Source of the DNA: Corallococcus terminator | GTDB taxonomy: Bacteria > Myxococcota > Myxococcia > Myxococcales > Myxococcaceae | DNA length: 37,106 nucleotides | Assembly: GCF_003611635.1 (NCBI RefSeq) | Contig: NZ_RAVZ01000055.1 | Span: 1-37,106, forward strand | Reading direction: 5' to 3' | In this document: positions 29,601 through 31,253 of the stretch, in pieces | Position numbering within the stretch: position 1 is the stretch's first letter | Layout of the letters: each line of letters begins with the position of its first letter | Notes under the pieces: model-generated | What the model was told of the DNA's origin: nothing | The model's database searches: none | The model's input: the letters and a program-made list of their open reading frames with translations, nothing else | Program-made: the position numbers and the translations under genes

Positions 29601-31045
29601 CGGGAGACCGGGTGCGCTGGCTGCACGATGGTCGCATCGAGTTCCTGGGCCGCGCGGACCACCAGCTCAAGATTCGCGGCTACCGCGTGGAGTTGGGCGA
29701 AGTGGAGGCCGTGCTCGCCCGCCATCCGGACGTGAGCGAGTGCGTGGTGGTGGCGCGCGACGACGCGTCCCAGGGCCGGCAACTCATCGCCTACGCGGTG
29801 GGCCGCTTCGAGAAGGCACTGGAGGAGCCCGCATTGCGCGCGCACCTGACGGCGCGGCTGCCGGACTACATGGTGCCCGCGACGTTCGTGGTGCTGGAGG
29901 CCCTGCCCCGCACGTCCAACGGCAAGGTGGACCGCAAGGCGCTGCCGGAACCGTCCCGCACCCACGAGGACACCAGCCACGTCGAGCCCCGCACGCCCAC
30001 CGAACAGCGGCTGGCGGCGCTGTGGAGGGACCTGCTGGGCGTGCCGCGCGTGGGCGCGCACGACAGCTTCTTCGACCTGGGCGGCCACTCGCTGCTGGCC
30101 ACGCAGGTGGTGGCCCGGGCGGCGTCGCTGTTCAGCGTGAGGCTCGCGGTCGTCGACCTCTTCGAGGCACCGACGCTGGAGGGGCTGGCCGCGCGCATCG
30201 ACGCAGGGACGTCCTCGGACTCGCCGCTGGTGATGTTGCGCAAGGGAGGCGAGCGCACGCCCTTCTTCTGCGTGCATCCGGTGGGAGGCAGCGTGCTGGG
30301 CTACCTGGAGCTGGCGCGGCGCATGGATCCAGCCCAGCCCTTCTACGGCCTCCAGGTGCCGAAGGACGGTGCCGGAGCGACGGTGGAGGCCATGGCCACG
30401 CGCTACCTGGAATCGGTGCGCGGCGTGCAGCCGTCGGGACCGTACCGCCTGGGCGGCTGGTCCATGGGCGGACGCGTGGCGTACGAGATGGCCCGCCAGC
30501 TCCGCGCCCGGGGTGAAGCGGTGGAGATGCTCGTCGTCATCGACGCGATGGGCGAGGAGCCCGCCTCCGACCAGGCCCTCACCCCGGACGAAGCCGTGGG
30601 CCAGCAGGTGCTGGAGTTCGCGGCGCACCTGTCACGGCTGGCGGACATGCACCCGCGCGCGGCGGAGGTGCTGCGATGGGTGGATCCGGTGGAGCTGCGC
30701 CAGGTGCTGGGAGCAACGCCCGACGTGGGCATCGGCATGGGCCTGGAGGAGGCGGCCCACGAGGAACTGCGTGAGCTGTGGCACCGCTTCAGGGTGAACC
30801 AGGGCGCCACGAGGACCTATGTCCCCGGGCCGTATGACGGGGCGCTGGTCCTGCTCCGGGCCGAACAGGGCCCGGAGGCTCCGGCGGAACTCGGCTGGGG
30901 GACGCTCGCACGCGGTGGGGTGACGGTGCACACCGTGCCGGGAGACCACTTCACCCTCGTCCGTCCGCCCCACGTGGACGCGCTGGCCGAACGGCTGCGG
31001 ACTCTGCTCGCCGCCCCGTCCAGTTCGGACGGAAAGTACGGGTAG
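3494..31045 (+). CDS. Giant hybrid FAAL-NRPS-PKS megasynthetase with embedded luciferase-like monooxygenase and terminal thioesterase
   Basis: One open frame of about 9183 residues (roughly 1 MDa) encoding a lipopeptide-type assembly line. Domain order, with residues counted from the ATG at 3494: FAAL 1-560, ACP ~660-720, C1 743-1189, A1 ~1200-1690, T1 ~1700-1770, KS 1798-2224, AT ~2320-2640, ACP2 ~2713-2790, C2 ~2815-3265, split A2* ~3270-4020 holding a luciferase-like monooxygenase (3504-3846), Ala/Thr-rich linker ~4023-4150, C3 ~4153-4600, A3* ~4616-5115, T3, C4 ~5225-5665, linker, C5* ~5733-6175, A4 (Val), T4, C6, A5, T5, C7, A6 (Asp), T6, TE ~8912-9180. Asterisked domains have lost catalytic residues. 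There are no E, KR, DH, ER or MT domains. The frame is also open from a GTG at 3458; the ATG at 3494 is preferred because FAAL proteins start close to the LIDLLEER block, though neither start has a clean ribosome-binding site. No stop or frameshift occurs, which argues for selection on the whole protein. Confidence 0.95.
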   Translation: MPVTLIDLLEERSTRRPDQRLYTFLEDDAEVTLTQGGLASHAHRIAAALQALASGGERAVLLYPPGADYLAGFFGCVCSGLVAVPAYPPDPSRLERTLPRLRALIADSGATVVLTTSVILSMAEFLFTDAPELRALKWVATDALEAGGESAWKRPDVTADTLAFLQYTSGSTGTPRGVMLSHGNLLHNLDAIRRAFQTRDDSVGVIWLPPYHDMGLIGGVLVPLAQGFHTALMSPLSFLKRPRAWLEALTRFGGTISGGPNFAFELCVRRIPPAEREGLDLSRWEVAFCGAEPIRPDTLARFTEAFAPHGFRREAFYPCYGLAEGTLIVSGGAKEAAPVLRDVDATALESGQAREPARQSRTLVGCGATLPGQRLLVVEPDSGRVLAPGEVGEIWVKGPSVAQGYWRQPEESARVFGARITTGEGPFLRTGDLGFLDAGELYVTGRAKDLIILRGRNLYPQDLEAVVEESHPALRPGCGVAFGVEVDGEERLVVVQEVDPRKWDGDAAQLLGTLRRRLAETHEVMPHAVVLIEPGSLPKTSSGKVQRRATRTAFLEGGLRELHAWRAPGIDAPETHGPAAGRASGSEQRHAPPPASALESRRGARTEAFDAHASASELESHVLALVEAQEDKTDASASEPKPVSGLVARAPASEQESRVLARVAARLGSRVEDLDVHAPLTQYGLDSLAAVELAHVLEQDLGVPVPMEALLRGASTAELVREATTSKAASRSAPSRVPRTESMPLSFAQERLWFLDRLEPGSAFYNVPIVSRLDGTLDVSALEQSLQFLVRRHESLRTVFVETRGEPGQRILPELTLSLPVVDLASLPAEAREAEARKLADEEARRPFDLARGPLIRVGLLRLDTTRHWLLLTVHHLVADGWSMRVLLRELAEAYAALSTGCVPSLPEPSLQYVDHASWQRAWLRGERQEDLLGWWREHLAGAPPVLDLPGDRRRPRVQSYRGAQRTHRLEKAAWERVKTLASREGTTPFVALLAGFQVLLHRYTGQEDLVVGVDTAHRARPETAGIVGLFVNQLPLRADLSGAPSFRELLRRAHRASLEAWAHQDLPFDAMVRGLNPERSLAHAPLFQVKLVLQDAASHPVHLPGLTLSSALGDTGATKLDLTLSVTDSGNGLELMCEYATDLFDADTIARMLGQLDTLLAGAAEHPGHAITALPLLTPEDRQRVMEAWRTPGMAVSPDLAHQLFEARVRATPDAIAAALGETTLTYAQLDARANQLARHLIAVGVRPDQVVGVHLERTPDLVVSLVGVLKAGGAFLPLDPGHPAARLEAMLREARVSVLLSNEALADRLAPQGELLVLLDEERASLEARPALPPEPAPAVTPAHLAYVIFTSGSTGTPKGALLAHHGLSNTALRLGEALRLGPGSRLLQLASIGFDALVVEVFCALLSGATLVLAAPETLLPGPPLQQALAAGRITTLIATPTALAPLEPSALPLLRVVASVGEACTPELAARWKPGRRFLNAYGPTEITVCATMDVDVDTERPSIGHAMPGASVFVLDGRGEPVPMGVPGELCVGGVGVARGYLERPALTAERFMPDPFSQELGARLYRTGDRVRTLSNGRLEYLGRRDAQVKVNGIRVELGEVEAVLALVPGVRQAVVLPREVAGETRLCAWMVAEESLELPAVRRFLKERLPDAFVPSAFVRLDALPLTQGGKLDRHALPAPGATQPASDAPFTAPVTAMEQRIAEVWARVLDVPRVGLHAHFFEDLGGGSLLVVKASTQLREALGREIPVTHFFEHPTVAQLAARLERDATAPHPAPRPEAPREASGQDSGDIAIIGMAGRFPGAPDVHAFWRNLREGVESITRFAKEELEPSPLFADALRDHPDFVPAGGVLEEADGFDAAFFGLSPREAQWMDPQQRLFLQCAWNALEDAGYDAERIAEPVSLYAGAGSSNVHLLSLLGQTRKDPASLFEALGTSGGENVATKTAYKLKLGGESLNVFTACSTGLVTVHLACQSLRTRQSDLALAGAVKVALPQRTGYLFQEGMILSPDGHCRAFDAKARGTVLGSGLGVVVLKRLADAVRDGDRVYAVIKGSALNNDAAAKVSYTAPSIQGQSQVVARALAAAGVDADSVEYVEAHGTGTSLGDPIEVAALTRAYRAHTQRTGYCALGSVKTNIGHLDTAAGIAGLIKAALALHHGEVPPSLHFEQPNPQIDFARSPFFVNTTLRPWERTAGPRRAAVSSFGIGGTNAHVVLEEAPTREPVSSGRRSRQLVTLSARTPAALEAVTRELADAVEARSDVELADVAFTRNVGRKGFEVRRTVVAEDLAGLVEALRKPGTTSTVRDVDAPPSQRAAFLFPGQGAQTVGMARELFDTEPRFQQELEACFALLPSVGLTQDLRSVLFPSAAEEARAQAALAEPRFALPALLAVEVSLARWWMGLGFKPTALLGHSFGEYAAACIAGVLSLEDALRLAVVRGELMSRLPAGGMLAVGLSSDEVRPLLSDTLEVAAINGADRCTVSGPLEPLAALERTLVVRRVGVVRLPASHAFHSRDVEALMPELERAVAGLSLKAPAVPYVSSLTGTWIRPEEATSPRYWARQMREPVRFAAGLDTLLQAGHGLFIEAGPDQGLTALARLRLRTAPDTVAVSSLRRAGTSTSDVQTLLESVGTLWRLGASVDWEALHAHGPRRRISLPGYPFETVRITVDVRPVLPLSEVAAVAATHPPVLPVAAVVPAAVVLAPPGLSDIEQRLMELWRERLGIADIGLDDNFLDLGGNSLMAAQLLTRLRETFHTQVPLSDLFEAPTVAGLAERIEARLQAEGLLGTEQGEAPAASAAAIQPWPRTDPLPLSYVQERVWEMGAREPGSSLFNEPLAVRVSGALRPDLLERGVNEVIRRHESLRTVFVDVNGQGVPRLLPEVRISIPVVDLRGFTGDLEAEALRRARLEPAAPFELDRGPLVRVSLLRLADTEHVLLVTIHHIVADTLSLVNLIREALALYTGFVHGVTVPLPELSIQYIDFTLWQRQVLVDGTLADQQAYWRRQLAGRPGALSLPLDRPRIPGARRRGARHGFTFTEELSVALNAFSQREGLTGYMTLLAGFTALLARCSGQDDIVVGTSIGNRTRPELEPQIGYVAHALALRTSAAGDPDFRTLALRVRDTTLGAFANPDVPYEQLLGELEPGEEHRLGRLFDAIFLLHAENVSAPIEDFPGLRLVYYDVTELPAQYGTSLADLTMLMREDARGFSGTLEYAVDLFDADTIARLLSQLQALLSDAVASPTKPLSRLSLDAMPARARSTEVQVAANGSLLALLASRAEQTPDAVAVRQDEAVLSWRSLREKALGLAEHLRARGVGPGVPVAVCLEPSPNRAVALWGVLSAGGAYALVSRDGIEELASLGRDGALVLVVSDGTLTLPPGVSASVLNIDDASAGGIRTPGLKASVDLDGLACLAREGTDTARPRVMLSHRNLVHRLAALDARVEARPGELWLSTTDAASDPADLELLWALSRGLPVVLPSRGAFREEPRRTGAPTKRALDFSLFYFANDAEESGRKKYQLLIDGAKFADAHGFSAIWTPERHFHDFGGPYPSPTATSAALAMVTERVSIRAGSVVLPLHDPLRVAEEWSVIDNLSNGRAGVSFATGWNANDFVFAPQNFHQRPEAVRRGVEEVRTLWKGGTVRRTNGAGVEVDIAIRPRPVQAELPVWITAAFNPETFRLAGELGTGLLTNVLGLGQDFVELERKVAIYREARRKAGHPGRGHVVLMLHTFVTSSREDVKRQAREPLLRYFRSSVELVNGLVASQGPGFDVRSLTPQDLDVLLEQGVSRYLESGGLFGTPDSLEARVEQLRQADVDEVACLIDFGIAPDITLEGLRHLDVLRQRSQVSSAPATESPHVEVDRAGMLARLLRTAPSVHLRGSFESARMLAELPDAASVMGPVRTLVLDDAEGLSPDLARALQRATSARIVSPVSLLPGAREATAPGPRFVLDGAGRRAPVGVVGELFLGGDAVPLGFWKAPELTQERLPASPEGTGARLYGTGTRARYRTDGEVELLTPTLRAPPTSPASTPGMAARTVTAGDAASRPAPLPGVPAHATSLPNSHARSTLPTGATAPGVTSQGATAHATQTGATAHAATPQGAARATQQSAATHTATPQGATARVTPPAAPARATAPGSQSIQRVPRTRPLPLSFAQQRLWFLDQYEPGSALYNIPSAMRLEGTLDVSALGRAFAEVMLRHEALHTTFRVQDGDAIQVITPSSVDSALEVEDLSDLPAAEREAEAQRRVREEARAPFDLSRGPLLRTRLLRLAEREHLLLVTMHHIVSDGWSIGVLIREAVMLYEGFTAGRPALLPELPIQYADFAVWQRDWLQGALLDKQLAYWRKQLEGAPPALELLPDHPRTGDTSNPGATHRELFPHALMQGLRALCRREKGTLFMGLLAGLQALLSRYTGQDDVSIGAPIAGRNQPQTEGLIGFFVNTLVLRTKLDGDPTFMELLRRVKAVTLGAYAHQDVPFEKLVEALQPPRMAGHTPFFQVTLVLLNTPAVELTGPGLTFRTVDVDSGASKFDFTLVFTESPRGLQVAFEYRSDLFEATTAARMVEHLRVLLEDAVTNPERRLSELNFLTDTERQRVLVDGSPPPSGGPAEPPVHEAFEAQARRTPDAVAALFEDQPLTYAELERRANQLAWHLRDSGVLPGDRIALCLEPSLELLVGVLGVLKSGAAFVALDPGAAEEHLTFILKDSGSHTVLTQSKLIPRLPPTRARVVCVDTEAATFARFPSHAPPSSSEPDSLCTLRYTSVSTGRPRGIAVAHRTLSSEVTWTRQRSSKVDAVTLQFASLDGATACQELFTPWSVGACVVVPSSRTRQDPPTLLAFMARHGVERVFLPFIALRLLADAVAHGAPVPERLVEVVTFGEPAQVTPALVALFQRLPHATLRRQYGPSEAHGVVAHRPSGPPSTWERLLPLGRPVPGTRLYIVDPTGRPCPTGVPGEVWVGGPQVALGYPARPELTAERFVPDGLSGEAGARLYRTGDRARWREDGTVEFLGRLDSQLRVRSFRIEPGEVEVALLGVPGVREAAALVREDVPGDKQLVGYVVLQPDTAWEPEALRQALGRSLPESMLPGALMRLDALPVTPSGTLAHGLLPAPEGVGLQAGARPTTPRTRLEQTLADIFAQVLGVESVGITDSFFDLGGHSLLATQVASRLRNGLGVDVRLREVFDHPTVETLARRIEERVPEAERAPRPPAITARPGVTSAVLSFAQQQMWFLDQYQPGTALYNIPAAMSMEGLVDVPALTGAFTELARRHQVMRTTFQELDGTVTQVFAPPAPWTLSVESLEHLSPEQREDEAGRRAQEEARAPFDLARGPLLRTRLLRLAEREHLLIVTMHHIIADGWSIGVLIHELVALYEANLAGRPAPLPELPIQYADYATWQRDWLRGEVLDRQVAYWRKQLAGVPPALDVPTDHPRDADAGTPGTWLAMELPLELVQALRALCQREGATLFMGLLAGLQALLSRYSGQDDIRVGAPVAGRTQAETEGLIGVFVNTLVLRTKLDGDPTFRELLGRVKDVTLSAYAHQDVPFEKLVEVLRPPRISGRTPFFQVALVVLNTPSAELAVPGLQMNLLELDSGTAKFDFSLTLSESPQGIRGTLEYRTDLFEEATAERLVTHLHALLKDAVAHPEQRLSTLSYLSEEERRQLQVDSRPRPALTVTTTDPGGTAARTPPAQAPLVAPRTPLEPPTTDGRADTSPRRSMGATIAPRTIEAPASFTQQRLWLQESQAPNRPRFHPTVALRGEGTLDAEVLQRAFTELVRRHPSLRTTFRAHDGRPVQRIHAATAFPLTVEDLRALEPDRREAEVQRRTREQARAPFDLAKGPLLRVGLLRLAEREHLLLITPHPLIADGASMDLLRRELGTLHEAFTAGMPSPLPELPLQYADYATWQQEALQGELLEEQLAYWRGQLEDAPPGSELPMDHPRTGEEDPPGASLPVALSATLTKDLAALCQREGATLFMGLLAGLQAVLARHAGQDDITVGAPVAGRTQAEMEGLVGAFSNTLVLRTKLDGDPSFRELLGRVKAVTLGAFAHQDVPFEKLVEVLQPPSRRGVAPFFQVALSLQEGPSTALAFPGIAFHRVETDRGTPRFDLSLTLAETPSGLRGSLEYRADLYEVETVTRLSEHLRLLLETAVAEPTRRLSTLSLLSDADRHRVLVEWNATAVPYPRDTAVHALFEAQAARTPEAVAVEFQGQTLTYAALDRRANQLAWHLRKSGVRPGAKVALLLARSLEVPVSVLGILKAGAAYVPLDAEAPLERLSFFLEDTGAALVLTSEAMQDHLPAGAPRILLLDTEAARLDAEPDTAPGSPQGGDALAYVLYTSGTTGRPKGVCVPHRAIVRLVVGTDFARFGADEVFLQLAPLAFDASTFELWGCLLHGGRLVMADPKATSLEELGRTLDAHHVTTLWLTSALFEQMAATQPEALARVRQVLAGGDVLNPVRVREHVARAGQLVNGYGPTEGTTFTTCHVMTDASAVDAPVSIGRPLANTRVYVLDAHLRPVPPGVPGELYVAGDGLAWGYLQQPALTAERFLPDAFSDVPGARMYRSGDQVRWKADGTLQFLGRRDTQVKLRGFRVEPGEIEAVLLGHPSVREAVVLARDDMPGGRALVAYVVPRAPEASSHAGASPLLEIAALRDWLRERLPGYLVPTAIVQRASLPVTRNGKVDRRALPAPEAPGTEGGAVQPRTDTEARLASLWNGLLGTKGAGPKDDFFELGGHSLLATQLLSRIRATFAVEPRLQELFEARTLEAQAAMVEAALARAVRIQTPPLRPVPRQGNLPLSFAQQRLWFLDQYQPGLPVYNIPAAMRLHGAVDEGALERAFTELLRRHESLRTTFASDAGTPVQVITPKASFPLPVEDLRALAEQEREEAARRLSEEEARRPFDLARGPLLRARLLRWSEQEHLLLVTMHHIVSDGWSMAILIREMVARYEAERSGQPLALPSLPVQYADYAVWQREWLQGDVLQRQLDYWRHQLAGAPSALELPTDRPRGANSRQPGANLPLLLPRTLAQDLTVLCQREGATLFMGLLAGFQAVLSRWAAQDDISVGAPIAGRTRKETEGLIGFFVNTLVLRTKLEGNPTFRELLGRVKRVTLEAYEHQDVPFEKLVEVLQPKRQLEGTPFFQVSLVLLNTPAAELSLPGMRIESLPVDSGTAMFDLSLTLTEKPEGLEGGLEYRTDLYDRATVERLMGHLRVLLEDAAAHPERRLSDLALLTEAERQQTLGEWTRARADFPRDTAVHALFEAQARATPDAVAVEHDGGTVTYQRLEARASGLARHLRTLGLPTGARVALFLERSHALPVAMLGTLKAGATYVPLDSASPPERLAFQLEDAGVTVLLTEPRLRDRLPAFKGRIIEVESAPRSDTGGTPLPDVDPDVPAYVLYTSGSTGQPKGVLISHRSLANHATWMGTTFRLGAGDRQLQLAALGFDASAAELFSTLLSGATLVLAPPEAQRDVALLADTLSQQRITVLQAVPSVLRLLVVEPAFAKATHLRLLFCGGEVLTPDLATRLRAVAPAVRLINAYGPTETTIDATWSPVTGEESGATVPIGRPVANAEVYVLDTAQGPVPIGVPGELHLGGVPLAHGYLGRPALTAERFIPHPFATEPGARLYRSGDRVRWLPDGRLQFLGRLDQQVKLRGLRVEPGEVEAALLLHPDVREAAVVVRDDGAHGPALVAYVVSRTQPRVEAEALRAVLRRTLPEALMPAAFVALDALPRTASGKLDRRTLPSSESQRASEAFIAPRTDTERRLAALWREVLGQDAVGATDDFFARGGHSLLATRLLSRLRAAFQVELPLQALFEARTLEEQALRVEALMREGTSLQAPPLRPAPREERMPLSFAQQRLWFLDQLEPGTATFNIPVALRVEGALDVRALEHCVQEVVRRHESLRTVFQAGPDGPSQVVLPALALPLEEVDLRALPPDARDAEAHRLEVEEALKPFDLARGPLLRARLLRLREDAWRVLLTMHHIASDGWSMDVLVQEVGALYVAHQQGRPSPLTPLAIQYADYALWQRQWLRGDLLEKQLDYWRHQLAGAPAVLELPLDRPRPAMRAHRGGMVARTVEPALVAGLETLAQRGRATLFMALMAAFQGLLHRYSGQTDVVVGTDVANRGARETEGLIGFFINQLVVRLRMDGNPTFLELLEQTRRVSLGAFAHQDLPFEEVVRAMNPERSRAHAPLFQVKLILHNTPRTVLELPGLRLSMEEVNTAAAKLDLTLSVTPTPEGLVCVWSYDRDLFDESTIEHMAERFQAVLASIVTHAGALRLSDLPLLPEPERQRLLGTFNDTALPYAERCIHDLIAEQAARTPEALAVVAPDGTLTYAVLERRANQLAHLLQRHGVAPETRVGLFVERRAHALVGLLGILKAGGAYVPLDAGAASTPERMRQVLKGAGVQVLVTEEALADALPSQGELKVRLDANDGLLDAQPQEAPHTGVLPGNAAYVIYTSGSTGQPKGVVIEHRQLACYVAGVSDRLGLPQGMSFATVSTLAADLGHTAVFPTLCAGGAVHLVGRDTATDAGRLVAYGRAHEVQGLKIVPTHLEALLAGQDAQRLLPRRRLVLGGDTVSWTLVERVHALAPDCEVFNHYGPTETTVGVLAQRVERGGRTPGTRSVPLGRPLGNVRVYVLDAYGQPVPTGVPGELFIGGASVGRGYLGRPDLTAERFVPDGFAAQPGARMYRTGDRVRWLHDGRIEFLGRADHQLKIRGYRVELGEVEAVLARHPDVSECVVVARDDASQGRQLIAYAVGRFEKALEEPALRAHLTARLPDYMVPATFVVLEALPRTSNGKVDRKALPEPSRTHEDTSHVEPRTPTEQRLAALWRDLLGVPRVGAHDSFFDLGGHSLLATQVVARAASLFSVRLAVVDLFEAPTLEGLAARIDAGTSSDSPLVMLRKGGERTPFFCVHPVGGSVLGYLELARRMDPAQPFYGLQVPKDGAGATVEAMATRYLESVRGVQPSGPYRLGGWSMGGRVAYEMARQLRARGEAVEMLVVIDAMGEEPASDQALTPDEAVGQQVLEFAAHLSRLADMHPRAAEVLRWVDPVELRQVLGATPDVGIGMGLEEAAHEELRELWHRFRVNQGATRTYVPGPYDGALVLLRAEQGPEAPAELGWGTLARGGVTVHTVPGDHFTLVRPPHVDALAERLRTLLAAPSSSDGKYG
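5720..8810 (+). other. NRPS module 1: C1-A1-T1
   Basis: C1 has an intact HHLVADG (first His codon 6116) and would join the fatty acyl-ACP to the first amino acid. A1 has an intact P-loop TSGSTG (codon 7550), FDALVVEVF, NAYGPTEIT and catalytic lysine in QGGKLDRHALP (Lys codon 8525). Aligning by eye to GrsA gives specificity residues D-A-V-I-A-V-A-V-C-K. I do not recognise this as a standard code; the last four positions resemble aromatic or hydrophobic codes, so a hydrophobic residue is a low-confidence guess. T1 carries LGGGSLLVV with the serine codon at 8699. Confidence 0.85.
8885..11860 (+). other. PKS module: KS-AT-ACP, malonyl-type, no ketoreductase
   Basis: KS (8885-10165) starts DIAIIGMAGRFPG and keeps the catalytic triad: TACSTG (Cys codon 9398), EAHGTGT (His 9806) and NIGHLD (His 9926). 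AT (about 10452-11400) has FPGQGAQ, GHSFGEY (Ser codon 10748) and the specificity motif HAFHS at 11036-11050, the usual signature for malonyl-CoA. After AT there is only a short linker and a carrier domain with LGGNSLMAAQ (Ser codon 11729). No KR, DH, ER or aminotransferase is present, so the module should leave a beta-keto thioester. Confidence 0.9.
11936..15555 (+). other. Aberrant module 2: C2 plus degenerate A2* split by a monooxygenase, no carrier domain
   Basis: C2 (about 11936-13290) has HHIVADT in place of HHxxxDG: both His and the Asp are kept, the Gly is Thr (codon 12350). A2* begins near 13310 with recognisable early A-domain sequence but has no P-loop: REGTDTARPRVMLSH stands where TSGSTGxPKG should be. 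Just after the A4 region (ELLWALSRG) a monooxygenase domain is inserted. Past it the A domain resumes in degraded form: no YGPTE (SPVSLLPG instead), A7 reads YGTGTRARYR instead of YRTGDxxRY, and the sequence stops after the A8 region with no A10 lysine and no T domain. A2* cannot be a working adenylation domain. Confidence 0.8.
14003..15030 (+). other. Luciferase-like monooxygenase domain (MupA/Atu3671 type)
   Basis: About 343 residues of a bacterial-luciferase-like, FMN-dependent monooxygenase of the natural-product subfamily found inside NRPS proteins. Hallmarks are FSLFYFANDAEESGRKKY, HGFSAIWTPERHFHDFGG, RAGSVVLPLHDPLRVAEEW, DNLSNGRAGVSFATGWN, RPRPVQAELPVWITAA and ETFRLAGELGTG. The fold looks complete, unlike the A domain around it. 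From established knowledge, embedded domains of this type occur in the terminal modules of myxothiazol and melithiazol synthesis (MtaG, MelG), where they are tied to alpha-oxidation of the bound residue. Here the likely substrate is the carrier-bound ketide or aminoacyl chain, which is inference. Confidence 0.9.
15556..15945 (+). repeat. Low-complexity Ala/Thr/Pro-rich linker coding repeats
   Basis: About 130 residues dominated by Ala, Thr, Pro, Gly, Gln and His, with imperfect reiterations of a unit like TPQGATARVT / TQTGATAHA. It sits exactly where the end of A2* and a T domain would be expected, and runs into the first C3 motif. It reads as a flexible tether rather than a folded domain. 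Confidence 0.7.
15951..19110 (+). other. Module 3: C3-A3*-T3 with an inactive adenylation domain
   Basis: C3 keeps HHIVSDG (first His codon 16355). A3* is full length but has lost key residues. The P-loop reads TSVSTG (Gly to Val, codon 17792). The A4 block reads ASLDGATACQELF, so the position of the conserved Asp235 is Ala (codon 17918). The catalytic A10 lysine is Thr in PSGTLAHG (codon 18809). Its A4-A5 framework (QELF, QYGPSEAH) resembles the Pro-type lineage with FDVSxQE and HYGPSETH. T3 is intact (LGGHSLLA, Ser codon 18980). The carrier must be loaded in trans, used only for chain relay, or skipped. Confidence 0.85.
16829..16953 (+). repeat. Repeat block copy 1 (C3)
   Basis: A 125-bp block encoding the NTLVLRTKLDGDP ... 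HQDVPFEKLVE part of the C domain. The first 38 bp are identical in copies at 20033 and 21560, and the last 43 bp are identical to copy 2. By eye there are about seven differences from copy 2 over 125 bp. Confidence 0.8.
20033..20157 (+). repeat. Repeat block copy 2 (C4)
   Basis: Second copy of the 125-bp C-domain block. A further exact 37-bp match just upstream (19970-20006) is shared with C5 (21497-21533). This points to recent duplication or gene conversion between neighbouring modules. Confidence 0.8.
21560..21684 (+). repeat. Repeat block copy 3 (C5*)
   Basis: Third copy of the C-domain block; its first 38 bp are identical to copies 1 and 2. A shorter 29-bp match to the block's start occurs in C6 at 24761-24789. 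Confidence 0.8.
22060..23830 (+). other. A4-T4, predicted valine-activating
   Basis: The adenylation domain has an intact P-loop (TSGTTGRPKG), FDASTFELW, NGYGPTEGTTF, YRSGD and the catalytic lysine in RNGKVDRRALP. The specificity residues read by eye against GrsA are D-A-F-W-L-G-G-T-F-K, one conservative change from the established valine code DAFWIGGTFK. T4 is intact (LGGHSLLA, Ser codon 23711). The upstream condensation partner would be C4 or C5*. Confidence 0.85.
23891..27000 (+). other. NRPS module: C6-A5-T5, possibly Gln/Glu
   Basis: C6 has HHIVSDG (first His codon 24287). A5 has TSGSTGQPKG, FDASAAELF, NAYGPTETTID, YRSGD and ASGKLDRRTLP, all intact. The read-out is D-A-A-Q-F-G-A-I-D-K, close to DAWQFGLIDK-type codes reported for Gln and more loosely to Glu codes; position 239 is Ala in place of Trp, so this is a tentative prediction. 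T5 has FARGGHSLLA with the serine codon at 26888. Confidence 0.8.
27068..30200 (+). other. NRPS module: C7-A6-T6, predicted aspartate
   Basis: C7 has HHIASDG (first His codon 27464). A6 has TSGSTGQPKG, the unusual A4 block LAADLGHTAVF, NHYGPTETTVG, YRTGD and SNGKVDRKALP. The read-out D-L-T-K-V-G-H-V-G-K differs only by Ile/Val from the established Asp code DLTKVGHIGK, so Asp is the best call. T6 has LGGHSLLA with the serine codon at 30089 and feeds the thioesterase directly. Confidence 0.85.
30225..31020 (+). other. Terminal type I thioesterase
   Basis: An alpha/beta-hydrolase thioesterase that releases the finished chain by hydrolysis or cyclisation. It starts PFFCVHPVGGS and has the nucleophile in GGWSMGGRVAYE (Ser codon 30461), the Asp in VVIDAM (codon 30542) and the His in PGDHFTLV (codon 30947), so the triad is complete. 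Whether release is linear or cyclic cannot be told. Confidence 0.9.
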
Positions 31046-31114
31046 CCACAGCCACGCGGAGCATCCGCCCGCGCATCGACACCGAGTCCCTGAGCTCCGT
31101 GGGCGCAGCGTCCA

Positions 31115-31139
31115 AACCTGTCCGACAGTCGGACAGGTT
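31115..31139. promoter_or_regulatory. Perfect 25-nt palindrome downstream of the megasynthetase
   Basis: AACCTGTCCGAC, one central A, then GTCGGACAGGTT: two perfect 12-bp arms. It lies 70 nt after the megasynthetase stop and ahead of the acyltransferase gene. The one-base centre and lack of a U-tract fit a dimeric regulator operator better than a terminator, but a terminator stem with a slightly opened loop is possible. Confidence 0.5.
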
Positions 31140-31253
31140 GCGCAGGATGGAGCCCGGCACCTCCCTCCCGGCGCACTTCTCGGCAGGTTGAAATCCAGGG
31201 TGGATGGAACCCGGAGAGCCTCATTTGTCCGGCTTCATGGGAAGGGCTTGCGC

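Noticed and set aside
26912-30628. 1238-codon minus-strand open frame
   Set aside because: Same GC-bias shadow of the C7-A6-T6-TE region; low-complexity composition and no start context.
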